A stretch of 64,000 nucleotides of DNA from Bifidobacterium cebidarum (GTDB lineage Bacteria; Actinomycetota; Actinomycetes; Actinomycetales; Bifidobacteriaceae): NCBI RefSeq assembly GCF_009193305.1, contig NZ_WBVS01000001.1, positions 186,001-250,000 on the forward strand, given 5' to 3'. Shown in pieces: positions 8,489 through 16,822 of the stretch. The notes under the pieces were generated by a model. It had not been told where the DNA came from. It searched no databases and worked only from the letters and a program-made list of their open reading frames with translations. Position 1 is the first letter of the stretch, and every line of letters begins with the position of its first letter. Position numbers and translations under genes: made by a program.

Positions 8489-9118
8489 TCAGCGTTCCGC
8501 CTGAGCACGCTGCTCGGGCGTCCAATCCTCGGGCACTCGGCCAATCACATGGCAAGGATTGCCCACGGCGATGGAGTCGGCAGGAATATTGTGGGTCACC
8601 ACAGAGCCCGCGCCGATGATGGTATTGTCTCCGACGGTGACGCCTGGGCAAATCACCGCGTTGCCACCGATCCATACGTTATTGCCGATAGTCACGTCTT
8701 CGTTATGTTGCCAGCCCTCCAGACGAGGTTTGCGAGCGATGGCATGGTTCGGCGTATAGATGCTGACGCGCGGGCCGATCAGGCAGTCCGAGCCAATGGA
8801 AATCGGACCGCCGCCCACAGTGAGAAAGTCCATATTGATGAACGTACGGTCACCGATCTTCAGTCCCAACCCATAATCCAAACGGATGGGCGGCCTGAAA
8901 TCCACCCCCTCGCCGGCCTCCGGCACGAGTTCGCGGAACAGACGCTCAGCTTCAGCCGTATCCTCGAAATATATGCGATTGATGCGGTCGCAGGTGGATT
9001 GCGCCTCACGCGTGAGTTCCGGCAGAATCTTCGATTTACGGTATTGCAGCCAATCATCGGCGAAAAGCTTCGCCACGTCCGGGTAATCACGCTTCAGTTG
9101 CTCGAGATCATGTGCCAT
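8489..9118 (-). CDS. Maltose/galactoside-type O-acetyltransferase
   Basis: This 209-residue acetyl-CoA-dependent sugar O-acetyltransferase belongs to the LacA/Maa group. A helical N-terminal Maa domain (about residues 1-70, containing CDRINRI) precedes a left-handed beta-helix of hexapeptide repeats (VTIGNNVWIGGNAVICPGVT). The catalytic His is expected in YTPNHAIA. GAGGTGACCT precedes the ATG. It sits between xylose isomerase and the small membrane gene on the same strand, so it may detoxify non-metabolised sugars. The exact acceptor is unknown. Confidence 0.88.
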   Translation of the reverse strand: MAHDLEQLKRDYPDVAKLFADDWLQYRKSKILPELTREAQSTCDRINRIYFEDTAEAERLFRELVPEAGEGVDFRPPIRLDYGLGLKIGDRTFINMDFLTVGGGPISIGSDCLIGPRVSIYTPNHAIARKPRLEGWQHNEDVTIGNNVWIGGNAVICPGVTVGDNTIIGAGSVVTHNIPADSIAVGNPCHVIGRVPEDWTPEQRAQAER

Positions 9119-9178
9119 AGGTCACCTCAACATTGGAGTTTCACGGTAATTGGAATCAAAACATGCGCATACCAGAAT

Positions 9179-9211
9179 GCCGCTTCGAGCATCATTGCCC
9201 GAAGCGGCATT
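9179..9211. terminator. Hairpin after xylA
   Basis: A stem of about 13 bp (AATGCCGCTTCG pairing with CGAAGCGGCATT) lies between xylA and the acetyltransferase gene. It has no clear T-tract and may be an attenuating or processing hairpin. Confidence 0.5.
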
Positions 9212-9367
9212 CCAGTGGAAGGAGAAGAAAGAAAAAGGAAGGTGGGTAAACTGCCCTCAGGCATGTGCGCACCTGAGAACAAGCATGGATATCAGCGATG
9301 GATGCCCGAGGCGCGAGGTTCACCAAGCGCGCCTCACGCCTCAAGCAGTCATCGGTCGGTCATCGAC

Positions 9368-10717
9368 TCACTTGACTTCAGACAGAGCGTCGATGATGTA
9401 GTTGTTGATGGTGGCCTTGACGGACTCCAGGTGATCGGACTTGGTAGCGGCGATCAGCTCGGACTGCGGCTTATCAAGGCTGTAGGCTTCGAGGTCGGCC
9501 AGGGTCACGTTGCCATCCTCGATCTCCTTGCCGATGCCGGAGTCGTAGGAGCTGTAGCGCTCGGCCATGAGATCCTGGATGAAGCCATCCTGGTTCATCT
9601 TGTCGGCGACCAGCAGGCCTGCGGCGTAGGAATCCATACCAGCGACGTGAGAACGGAACAGATCCTCAGCGTAGAAGGAGGTACGACGCGGCTTGGCGTC
9701 GAAGTTCAGGCCACCGCGCGGACCGATGGAGCCGGCCTGCAGGACTTCCCACATCACGGCGACGGTCTCGTACAGGTCGGTCGGGAACTCATCCATATCC
9801 CAGCCGATGAGCTTGTCGCCCTGGTTGGCGTCGAGGGAGCCGAGGAAGCCGGACTCACGGGCAACGCGAATCTCGTGCTGGTAGGTATGTCCGGCCAGGT
9901 TGGCGTGGTTGCCTTCGAGGTTCAGCTTGAAGACGTCGGTCAGGTCGTGCTCGCGCAGGAAGTTGATGGCGGTGGCTGCATCGAAGTCGTACTGGTGCAG
10001 GGTCGGCTCCTTCGGCTTCGGCTCGATCAGGAACTGAGCGTCAAAGCCGATTTCCTTGGCGTAGTCAGCGCACAGGTGGAAGAACTGAGCGATGTGATCG
10101 GTCTCACGCTTCATCTCGGTGTTCCACAGGTTCTCGTAGCCTTCACGGCCGCCCCAGAACACGTAGTTCTCTGCACCGAGGCGCTTGCCGATTTCAAGGC
10201 TCTTCTTCAGCTGGCCGCCGGCGTAGGCGTAGATGTCAGCGAACGGAGAGGTTGCGGCGCCGGAGACGAAGCGCGGGTTGGTGAACAGGGAGGAGGTGTT
10301 CCACAGCAGCTTGACGCCGGTGGCCTTCATGTTCTCTTCGATCTTGTCGACGACCTTGTCCAGGTTGGCATCGGTCTCGCGCAGGGTGTCGCCTTCAGGG
10401 GCGATATCGCGATCGTGGAAGCAGAAGTACTCAACGCCGAGCTTCTGGAACAGCTCGAATGCGTAGTCAACCTTGGCCAGAGCCTGGTCCATCGGATCGG
10501 TGTACTTGTAGTACGGACGGTGAGCGGTACCGGTGCCGAACGGATCAACGAGCTCCTGGTTGAAGGTGTGCCACCAAGCGACGCCGAAACGCAGCCAATC
10601 CTTCATCTTCTTGCCGGCAACAACCTTGTCAGCATCGTAGTAATGGAAAGCGAGGCCTTCCTTCGGTCCCTTCTCGCGGCCGACGTACTCAACCTTGTCA
10701 ACATCCCACAGACCCAT
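9368..10717 (-). CDS. xylA: Xylose isomerase
   Basis: This 449-residue TIM-barrel metalloenzyme interconverts D-xylose and D-xylulose, feeding XylB. It shows the class II features: catalytic His/Asp pair [17 protein letters not shown], metal-binding [34 protein letters not shown] and the [11 protein letters not shown] segment. AAAGGAGCGCCCAA precedes the ATG. It is convergent in role with xylulokinase, although the genes lie about 8 kb apart and on opposite strands with the importer between them. A candidate repressor site lies in its promoter. Confidence 0.96.
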   Translation of the reverse strand: MGLWDVDKVEYVGREKGPKEGLAFHYYDADKVVAGKKMKDWLRFGVAWWHTFNQELVDPFGTGTAHRPYYKYTDPMDQALAKVDYAFELFQKLGVEYFCFHDRDIAPEGDTLRETDANLDKVVDKIEENMKATGVKLLWNTSSLFTNPRFVSGAATSPFADIYAYAGGQLKKSLEIGKRLGAENYVFWGGREGYENLWNTEMKRETDHIAQFFHLCADYAKEIGFDAQFLIEPKPKEPTLHQYDFDAATAINFLREHDLTDVFKLNLEGNHANLAGHTYQHEIRVARESGFLGSLDANQGDKLIGWDMDEFPTDLYETVAVMWEVLQAGSIGPRGGLNFDAKPRRTSFYAEDLFRSHVAGMDSYAAGLLVADKMNQDGFIQDLMAERYSSYDSGIGKEIEDGNVTLADLEAYSLDKPQSELIAATKSDHLESVKATINNYIIDALSEVK

Positions 10718-10764
10718 TTGGGCGCTCCTTTGCAGTAGTGGTTCAACGGATTACGGGATAAATA

Positions 10765-10792
10765 ATAAAACGAATGAACTATGTTTGTCAAA
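10765..10792 (-). promoter_or_regulatory. xylA promoter with weak copy of the XylR site
   Basis: On the minus strand TTGACA (10787-10792) is followed by TAGTTCATTCGTTTTAT (10765-10781) in the spacer/-10 zone. This resembles the site found at the other xylose genes in its left half only. Promoter reasonable, operator tentative. Confidence 0.4.
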
Positions 10793-10883
10793 TGATTGAA
10801 TTAATGCGCAGCTGCACAGCGTGTTGCCAGTAATCGCAACGGTTTTCACATCAATGAGCAAGTGCGGCCAACTCCAATCACAT

Positions 10884-10920
10884 AAAAAATCGGCGGATTA
10901 TTCCCCTGATAATCCGCCGA
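10884..10920 (-). terminator. Terminator of the 10952-11752 gene
   Basis: A perfect 12 bp stem (TCGGCGGATTAT at 10890-10901 with 10909-10920) is followed on the minus strand by TTTTTT. Confidence 0.85.
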
Positions 10921-10951
10921 CGATCGAAGCCTTCCCCACATGTATGTCACG

Positions 10952-11752
10952 CTACTCGCAAACCCGGTTCAGAAAACGGTCGAGCATGCTGGTGTTGCGA
11001 CGAGAAACCGCATCCTCCCAACCAAGACCGGTATCTTTGGCTCTTCCGTAGAAGAAACGCACCAGACCCACGAAGTCAGGCGTATATCCCAGACCCCGAA
11101 ATAGTTTGGCAGCCTCCGCTCCCGCGGTCTGCGAATCAGGACGGCGAGCTTCATATAACGGTATGGCGCATGACCGCCACATTCCACGGCTATGGGCGAT
11201 GCGATTGACTATCATGCCGCCTCTCGCCCCGTCGTATCGAGCCGCCGCGCGCGGGTCGAACACCGAATAGAACTCACCGTGCAGCAAATCCTCCACCATC
11301 AGTCGTCCGCTTGCCGTATGAGCATCACGGATCCAGAAGATCGAAGCGAAATTGGTGTCGTTCACCTCTCGCAAATCCCGCGCCGCACGCTCATCGGCAC
11401 CGTCTCCCTCCTGACCGCCATGCAGATATTCTCCAATGGCCAGGAATGGCGAGATGCCACGGCTGGCGTCATACTCCAATTCGACGCGCAGGTCCTCCGA
11501 TTCATCACCGGTAATCCCCGAGGCGCTCACCAAGCAGTCGAATGAGAACCAGTCCTGAAACGACCAATCCAGCAATTGAAGCACATACTGGGAGTGCGGT
11601 TTGAAAGGGTTGAGATTCACTTTCCGGAAGAATTCACGACGTGCTTCGGCATAAACGGCAAGATTGCAACGCTTGAAAATATCAGCGACATCCCTTGAAC
11701 TCAACATCGCCGGTAAATCAGCATCCCCGATCGCAACGCTCGTCATAGTCAT
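10952..11752 (-). CDS. Protein of unknown function
   Basis: This 266-residue soluble protein is not recognised. The start at 11752 (MTMTSVAIGDADLPAM) was chosen because AAGGAGGCTGTG precedes it. The frame is open upstream but the extra 69 residues are Cys-rich and implausible. The protein is rich in aromatic and charged residues, has no transmembrane segment, and includes patches such as LLDWSFQDWFSFDCLVSAS and GGMIVNRIAHSRGMW. It carries its own terminator, so it is probably monocistronic. No function is proposed. Confidence 0.7.
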   Translation of the reverse strand: MTMTSVAIGDADLPAMLSSRDVADIFKRCNLAVYAEARREFFRKVNLNPFKPHSQYVLQLLDWSFQDWFSFDCLVSASGITGDESEDLRVELEYDASRGISPFLAIGEYLHGGQEGDGADERAARDLREVNDTNFASIFWIRDAHTASGRLMVEDLLHGEFYSVFDPRAAARYDGARGGMIVNRIAHSRGMWRSCAIPLYEARRPDSQTAGAEAAKLFRGLGYTPDFVGLVRFFYGRAKDTGLGWEDAVSRRNTSMLDRFLNRVCE

Positions 11753-11850
11753 CACAGCCTCCTTGCTAGTGGACGGCGGGCTTCGTTGCCCGCCGTGAGA
11801 CACACTGTATGAGACTTGGTACAGCAGCTGCAAGGGGCAGTCATCAATCA

Positions 11851-11949
11851 GTGGATAAGTGAATAAACCAAGCCATTGGGGATAACCAACGGTGCATAAC
11901 CAACATGCACATTGGTGGATAAACCGGCATGCACAATGGTTATCCACCG
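11851..11949. repeat. Cluster of DnaA-box-like sequences upstream of the unknown gene
   Basis: Three 8-of-9 matches to TTATNCACA occur at 11851-11859 and 11915-11923 (as AGTGGATAA and GGTGGATAA) and at 11941-11949 (TTATCCACC). They sit in an AT-richer 280 bp intergenic region that also contains repeated GCATGCAC/AACCAAC-like words. Confidence 0.35.
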
Positions 11950-12032
11950 AAGGGTTCAACGATTGTCCACCGAAGAATTATCGGACTATACAGTCTCGGA
12001 GCGGCATCTACCGTCGCTTCCCCATCATCTCA

Positions 12033-13442
12033 TCACAGCGCGTCGATATCTCCCACCGCAATGACCTTCTGGTTGACGAATTCTTTAAGGCCAAGGTCGA
12101 TGAGCTCGTGGCCGTAGCCGGAATTCTTTACGCCACCAAATGGAATATCCGCAGCCACGATGGTCGGATGATTGATGGCCACCATACCAGTGTCAAGCTT
12201 GCGAGCCACCTGCTGTGCATGGCGAATATCCTTGCTGAACACGGAGCCACCGAGGCCAAAAGGCGAATCGTTGGCAATGCGAATCGCATCATCCTCGTCC
12301 TTGGCACGGTAGAGCTGCGCCACCGGACCAAAGAATTCGGTGTGGAAGGCATCGTTGTCCTCGCTGATACCGGTCAGTAGCGTGGGCGGGAAGAACGCCC
12401 CGCGTTCAGGCACCGCGGCCAGATACTCAACACGCGCTCCCTGCGCCACGGCGTCATCGACCTGGCGTTGCAGCGTTTGCTTGGCACCTTCGCTAGACAG
12501 CGGTGCGAGCGTGGTGCTCGGATTGGTCGGGTCACCGGCGACCAATCTGGCGGCACCAGCGCGGTACCGAGCCAAGAAACGGTCATAGACAGCATCGACC
12601 ACAATCAGACGTTTCGAGGAGACGCACACCTGGCCGGCATTCCAGTTACGCCCCCGCACGGCCCAGTCGGCGGCCTTATCCACGTCGGCGTCATCCAGCA
12701 CGATGAACGCATCCGCGCCACCCAGCTCCAACGTGCTCTTCTTCAGATGCTTGGCAGCGAGCGACGCCACCAAGCCACCGGCTTTTTCGGAACCGGTGAG
12801 CGCCACTCCACGGACCACCGGGTTGGCGATCACATGTTCGGTTTGGTCATGCGGCAGATAGAGGTTAGTGAGCAGACCCTGTGCCACCGATTCGTCGATG
12901 CCCGCAGCCACGGCGGCCTTGCGGAACAAATCCTCCATGCGTGCCGCACACTGAGGCACGTTCGAGGCGTGTTTGAGCACCACCACGTTGCCTGCGGTCA
13001 GCTGCGGGGCGGTGATGCGCACCACCTGGTAGTACGGGAAGTTCCACGGTTCAACGGCGAAAATCACACCCATCGGATCATTGACCAGCTGCACATCCGT
13101 GTCCCCATAGCCGTGGGCGGGCAGGAAGCGCGGAGTCAGCAGCTCTTCGCCATGCTCCACGTAATAGCGCAGCATCGCGACGCAGATGTCCACTTCGCCG
13201 GCCGCCTCAGCACTGATCTTGCCCATTTCCAAGGTGATGGTCGAGGCATAATTCTCACGGTTCTCTTCAAGGATTTCGGCAGCCTGTTCCAGTACGGCGA
13301 CGCGCTGCGCCACCGGCAAATCCCGCCAGACGAGGAATGATTCGTGCGCGGTGTCGAGCGCGGCATCGACTTCTTCGGGGGTGGCGTTAGCGAAGGTGGC
13401 CACGGTTTCATTAGTGTATGGATTTACTGTTGCGTACGTCAT
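12033..13442 (-). CDS. NAD(P)-dependent aldehyde dehydrogenase (succinate-semialdehyde dehydrogenase-like)
   Basis: This 469-residue member of the ALDH superfamily oxidises an aldehyde to its acid. Catalytic Cys273 lies in NAGQVCVSSKR, the general base Glu239 in LELGG, and the oxyanion-stabilising Asn134 in EPWNFP. C-terminal family motifs FHTEFFGPV and FGLGGSVFS are present. Length is at the short end of the usual range, as in YneI/Sad-type SSADH. It starts MTYATVNPYTNET and is monocistronic. The physiological aldehyde is uncertain. SSADH-like is inferred from overall resemblance only. Confidence 0.88.
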   Translation of the reverse strand: MTYATVNPYTNETVATFANATPEEVDAALDTAHESFLVWRDLPVAQRVAVLEQAAEILEENRENYASTITLEMGKISAEAAGEVDICVAMLRYYVEHGEELLTPRFLPAHGYGDTDVQLVNDPMGVIFAVEPWNFPYYQVVRITAPQLTAGNVVVLKHASNVPQCAARMEDLFRKAAVAAGIDESVAQGLLTNLYLPHDQTEHVIANPVVRGVALTGSEKAGGLVASLAAKHLKKSTLELGGADAFIVLDDADVDKAADWAVRGRNWNAGQVCVSSKRLIVVDAVYDRFLARYRAGAARLVAGDPTNPSTTLAPLSSEGAKQTLQRQVDDAVAQGARVEYLAAVPERGAFFPPTLLTGISEDNDAFHTEFFGPVAQLYRAKDEDDAIRIANDSPFGLGGSVFSKDIRHAQQVARKLDTGMVAINHPTIVAADIPFGGVKNSGYGHELIDLGLKEFVNQKVIAVGDIDAL

Positions 13443-13644
13443 TGTCGTATGAGTCCTTTGCTTGCTGTCATCGGCATGGTTTCAATCACCGACCGTCCGC
13501 GGCCCGCGATTTCCCCCACTCATGCTTTATTGTGCTCACCGCGGACATCTCGACGCAAGAGCTCCACTACATGCAAACCGTGAATTGCCTCACATTAACA
13601 AACACACGAACGCATCTCAGTGCACGATATGTAAAAAGACACAT

Positions 13645-13680
13645 AAAAAGGCTGGTTATCACGGATTGCGATGACCAGCC
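13645..13680 (-). terminator. Terminator of the deformylase gene
   Basis: GGCTGGTTATC (13650-13660) pairs with GATGACCAGCC (13670-13680) with one G-T pair, followed on the minus strand by TTTTT. Confidence 0.75.
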
Positions 13681-13685
13681 ATGGC

Positions 13686-14105
13686 TCAAATGATGATGCC
13701 GTTGCAGTGATCGACCTCATGCTGGATGATCTGCGCGGCCCATCCGGTGAACGTGGCATGCCGAGCGCGGAAACGGCGGTCCTCAAAATCGACTTCGATG
13801 CGGCGATAGCGCATTGTGCGGCGTTCACCAGTTAGCGACAGGCAGCCTTCCTCAGTTTCGAAGGCCCCATCCGAAGCAGTGATTTTCGGGTTCATCATCA
13901 CTGTGATGCGGCCGCCGAGATCATCGTCCACAAAAGCGATGATGCGCTTGCTCACACCGATCATATTGGCCGCCATGCCTACGCAACGCGAACGGTTAGC
14001 TTCTAATGTATCCACGAGATCCTGCGCTACGGCCTCATCGCCTGGCCCAGCGGCCTCCCCCGGCATGCGCAGGAATGAACGTGATGTCATAATCGGTCGC
14101 TGCAT
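13686..14105 (-). CDS. def: Peptide deformylase (short, divergent motif 1)
   Basis: This 139-residue metalloenzyme removes the formyl group from nascent proteins. Metal ligands are visible: Cys88 in EEGCLSL, and His129 and His133 in QIIQHEVDHCNG with catalytic Glu130. Motif 1 is VGMAANMIG (residues 42-50) instead of the usual GxGLAAxQ, so the Gln that stabilises the transition state is replaced by Met. AAAGGAATTGAC precedes the ATG. The protein is short for the family. It may be an auxiliary deformylase with altered activity, but the hydrolytic centre is intact. Confidence 0.85.
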   Translation of the reverse strand: MQRPIMTSRSFLRMPGEAAGPGDEAVAQDLVDTLEANRSRCVGMAANMIGVSKRIIAFVDDDLGGRITVMMNPKITASDGAFETEEGCLSLTGERRTMRYRRIEVDFEDRRFRARHATFTGWAAQIIQHEVDHCNGIII

Positions 14106-14152
14106 GTCAATTCCTTTTCTCCGCTTCAGTATTTCCTCTCAGAGGATAGCAA

Positions 14153-14184
14153 AACGGCTCTGGCGAAAATCACACAGAGCCGTT
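14153..14184 (-). terminator. Terminator of the ROK kinase gene
   Basis: AACGGCTCTG and its complement at 14175-14184 form a 10 bp stem followed on the minus strand by TTTTGC. Confidence 0.7.
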
Positions 14185-14205
14185 AGCTTATGAGCTGTCG
14201 TTACG

Positions 14206-15156
14206 TCAGCGCAGAGCCAGGTTGGCGGCACCAATCAGACCGGCATCCTGGCCAGCGGTGGCAGCCACGATCTTGGCATGGCCGCGATAGGCGCTACCTT
14301 CCAGGAAGCGAGCGTAGTTATAGCGAGCCGGCTCGAGCAGGATGTCGCCCACAGCCACCACACCGCCGCCGATTACGAACAGGTCCGGGTCCAGCACGGC
14401 GGAGACGGCGGCCATCGTACGGCCGAGCCATTCACCAATCTTGCCGAAGGCGTACAGACCGAGCTCATCGCCTTCCTGAGCGGCCTGGGAGACCATCGGG
14501 CCTTCCAGCTTGGTCACATCGCCCCCGCACAGCTCGAGCAGACGCTTGGCATCCTGCGGGCGGCGGCGCACCGCGGACTTGGCGAAGTTCTCCAGAGAAG
14601 TGCCAGAAGTGTAACGTTCGGCGCAGCCACGCAGACCACAACCGCAGTGATCGCCATCCGGAACCATTGGCAGGTGGCCGATCTCAGCGGCCATACCGAA
14701 GGAACCACGGTACAGCTCGCCATTGATGACGATGGCGCCACCAAGACCAGTGCCCACAGTCAGGGCCACCATATTCCGGCTGCCCTGGCCGGCACCGTGC
14801 ACGTATTCGCCCCAACCGGCGCAGTTGGCATCGTTTTCCACAACCACCGGCACAGCATGATCAATCAGCGCGCCGACATGCTCGGACAGGTTGTAGTCAA
14901 TCCAGGCAGGGATGTTCGCGGCAAACGTCAGGGTCTTGCGATCAGCGCCCACATTGCCGGCAGCCGAGATGCCGATAGCCTGAATATCAGTGTGGCCTGA
15001 AGCAACGGCCTCGTTGTACACATTGGCAATGTGCTGATTGATGGCGTCTGCATCCATCGGCGTGGGAACACGCCAACGCTGGATGATGTTATCGTTTTCA
15101 TCGCACACGGCGGCAGCGATCTTGGTGCCTCCGATATCCACGGCTAGTGTGGTCAT
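14206..15156 (-). CDS. glk: ROK-family sugar kinase, probable glucokinase
   Basis: This 316-residue cytosolic kinase phosphorylates glucose or a related hexose with ATP. The N-terminal phosphate motif DIGGTKIAAAV lies at residues 7-17. The sugar-binding/catalytic segment is VVENDANCAGWGEYVHGAGQ, and VALTVGTGLGGAIVI is the second phosphate loop. The ROK zinc motif is CGCGLRGCAERYTSG with preceding His. AAGGAGCGAGTC precedes the ATG. It lacks a DNA-binding domain, so it is an enzyme and not a ROK repressor. Two LacI-type operators lie about 110-170 bp upstream, suggesting carbon-source control. Confidence 0.9.
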   Translation of the reverse strand: MTTLAVDIGGTKIAAAVCDENDNIIQRWRVPTPMDADAINQHIANVYNEAVASGHTDIQAIGISAAGNVGADRKTLTFAANIPAWIDYNLSEHVGALIDHAVPVVVENDANCAGWGEYVHGAGQGSRNMVALTVGTGLGGAIVINGELYRGSFGMAAEIGHLPMVPDGDHCGCGLRGCAERYTSGTSLENFAKSAVRRRPQDAKRLLELCGGDVTKLEGPMVSQAAQEGDELGLYAFGKIGEWLGRTMAAVSAVLDPDLFVIGGGVVAVGDILLEPARYNYARFLEGSAYRGHAKIVAATAGQDAGLIGAANLALR

Positions 15157-15268
15157 GACTCGCTCCTTGAGTACATAAATGGCTGTTCTGATAACGAAAC
15201 AATAACGAATCGCTATGACTTAATTACCAAGTGTTACATAAAATGTTTGCCATAGAACATGCCAGATA

Positions 15269-15329
15269 GCGCAATCGTTGTCATGCAACATCCAAGCAAT
15301 ATAAGGATTGTTAGCGCAAACGTTGGCAC
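15269..15329. promoter_or_regulatory. Pair of LacI-family operator-like sites
   Basis: GCGCAATCGTTGTCAT (15269-15284) and GCGCAAACGTTGGCAC (15314-15329) are 45 bp apart and match at 12 of 16 positions. Both have the CG-centred imperfect palindrome typical of LacI-family sites. They lie upstream of the leftward ROK kinase gene in an otherwise gene-free 0.3 kb. Confidence 0.45.
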
Positions 15330-15416
15330 TTGCAAAGCAATTACGTCAATCGTTCTATTGGCGTGTCGAAAATGCAAGGAATCAAATCACAATTGAATAT
15401 AGGCAAACAAGATCAG

Positions 15417-15452
15417 AAAAACAAAAAAGCTTCCGAACCTGCCGGAAGCTTG
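15417..15452 (-). terminator. Terminator after tRNA-Asp
   Basis: AAGCTTCCG pairs with CGGAAGCTT and is followed on the minus strand by TTTTTTG. It lies directly downstream of the leftward tRNA-Asp. Confidence 0.8.
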
Positions 15453-15453
15453 A

Positions 15454-15530
15454 TGGCGACCCCGGCCGGACTTGAACCGGTGACCTCCGCCGTGACAGGG
15501 CGGCGCTCTAACCAACTGAGCTACGGGGCC
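15454..15530 (-). tRNA. tRNA-Asp (anticodon GTC), CCA encoded
   Basis: The minus strand folds as a cloverleaf: acceptor GGCCCCG with CGGGGTC, D-arm TAGCTCAGTTGGTTAGAG, anticodon loop CTGTCAC (GTC) and T-arm GGTTCAAGTCC. The discriminator base G at 15457 is followed by an encoded CCA (15454-15456). A second copy at 48569-48642 lacks CCA. Confidence 0.97.
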
Positions 15531-15772
15531 GTTGTGTTTCTCAATGAAGCACGAGAGGACATACTATATGAACTTCGACCTACTTGTCCACTCTCGGCGT
15601 GTCGTACGCAACGGCAACTCACAACATACGCAACGACGCCGCATCACGCAACGCATGGTTTCATCAAACCCGGTAAACGACATGCCACAATACGTGCCCG
15701 AAAAATACGCTGAATGTATGCTGAAGCCCAGAACCCTCAATTCAGGCAACGTTATAGGCAAAGGAGACGATC

Positions 15773-16756
15773 ATGCGTGAACTCAATTGGGCTACGCTAG
15801 GATGCGGTGTCATCGCCAACCAGCTCGAACAAGCACTGGAGGGTGAAGGCCGAAAACTGTATTCAGTGGCGAATCGCACTCACGACAAAGGCGTTGCATT
15901 CGCCGAAAAGTACGGCATCGGCAAGGTGTACGACACTATTGACGATGTGTTCACCGACCCGGATGTGGATGTCATCTACATTTCCACTCCGCACAACACC
16001 CACATCGACTTCCTGCGCAAGGCATTGGGCGCCGGCAAGCATGTACTGTGCGAGAAATCCATCACACTGAACAGCGAGGAGCTTAATGAGGCCGTGGCAC
16101 TGGCCGCAGCCAACAATGTGGTGCTCGCCGAAGCAATGACCCTGTACCATATGCCGCTCTATAAGAAGCTCAATGAAGTCATCGACTCCGGCAAGCTCGG
16201 CGACCTGAAGCTGATTCAGATGAACTTCGGCTCCTACAAGGAGTATGACATGGCCAATCGCTTCTTCAACCGCAGTCTCGCGGGCGGCGCCATGCTCGAT
16301 ATCGGCGTCTACGCACTCTCCTTCGTACGATGGTTCATGAGTTCCACCCCCAACCAGATCCTGTCCCAGGTCAAGCTTGCCCCGACTGGGGTCGATGAGC
16401 AGGCGGGCATCCTGCTGACCAACGCGGACGGCCAGATGGCCACGGTCACGCTGTCGCTCCACGCCAAGCAACCCAAGCGCGGTCTGTTGTCCTTCGATAA
16501 GGGCTATGTGGAAATCTACGACTATCCTCGCGGCGAGCGCGCCACCATTACCTACGTGGAGGACGGCCACACCGAGGTGATTGAAGCCGGCGACACCGCT
16601 AAGGCTCTGGCCTATGAGGTGGCAGATATGGAGACTGCCATCGCAGGCGACCGTAGCATCATGCACCTGGATTACACGCGCGATGTGATGGACATGATGA
16701 CCTTGATTCGCCGCGCCCAGTGGGGGCTCACCTATCCGGAAGAGGAGCAGGAGTAA
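15773..16756 (+). CDS. Gfo/Idh/MocA-family oxidoreductase
   Basis: This 327-residue NAD(P)-dependent dehydrogenase probably acts on a sugar or polyol derivative. The N-terminal Rossmann fold starts WATLGCGVIANQLEQAL. The family motif is CEKSIT (residues ~97-102, Lys catalytic), and the C-terminal sheet domain has DIGVYALSFVRWF. AAAGGAGACGATC precedes the ATG at 15773. It is monocistronic and divergent from tRNA-Asp. The substrate cannot be named. Closest in feel to glucose-fructose oxidoreductase or dimeric dihydrodiol dehydrogenase-like members. Confidence 0.88.
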   Translation: MRELNWATLGCGVIANQLEQALEGEGRKLYSVANRTHDKGVAFAEKYGIGKVYDTIDDVFTDPDVDVIYISTPHNTHIDFLRKALGAGKHVLCEKSITLNSEELNEAVALAAANNVVLAEAMTLYHMPLYKKLNEVIDSGKLGDLKLIQMNFGSYKEYDMANRFFNRSLAGGAMLDIGVYALSFVRWFMSSTPNQILSQVKLAPTGVDEQAGILLTNADGQMATVTLSLHAKQPKRGLLSFDKGYVEIYDYPRGERATITYVEDGHTEVIEAGDTAKALAYEVADMETAIAGDRSIMHLDYTRDVMDMMTLIRRAQWGLTYPEEEQE

Positions 16757-16822
16757 TCCGCTGGACTTTGGGCGCACTCACGCACGTCCGCAGTCATTCA
16801 AAGTCCGCTCAGGAGATTGGTG

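Noticed and set aside
8444..10738. 764-codon plus-strand open frame opposite the acetyltransferase and xylA
   Set aside because: It covers two well-supported opposite-strand genes and has no recognisable protein features; it is a high-GC shadow.
11851..11949. Chromosomal replication origin based on DnaA-like boxes
   Set aside because: Only three imperfect boxes, no dnaA or dnaN nearby; reported only as a cluster.
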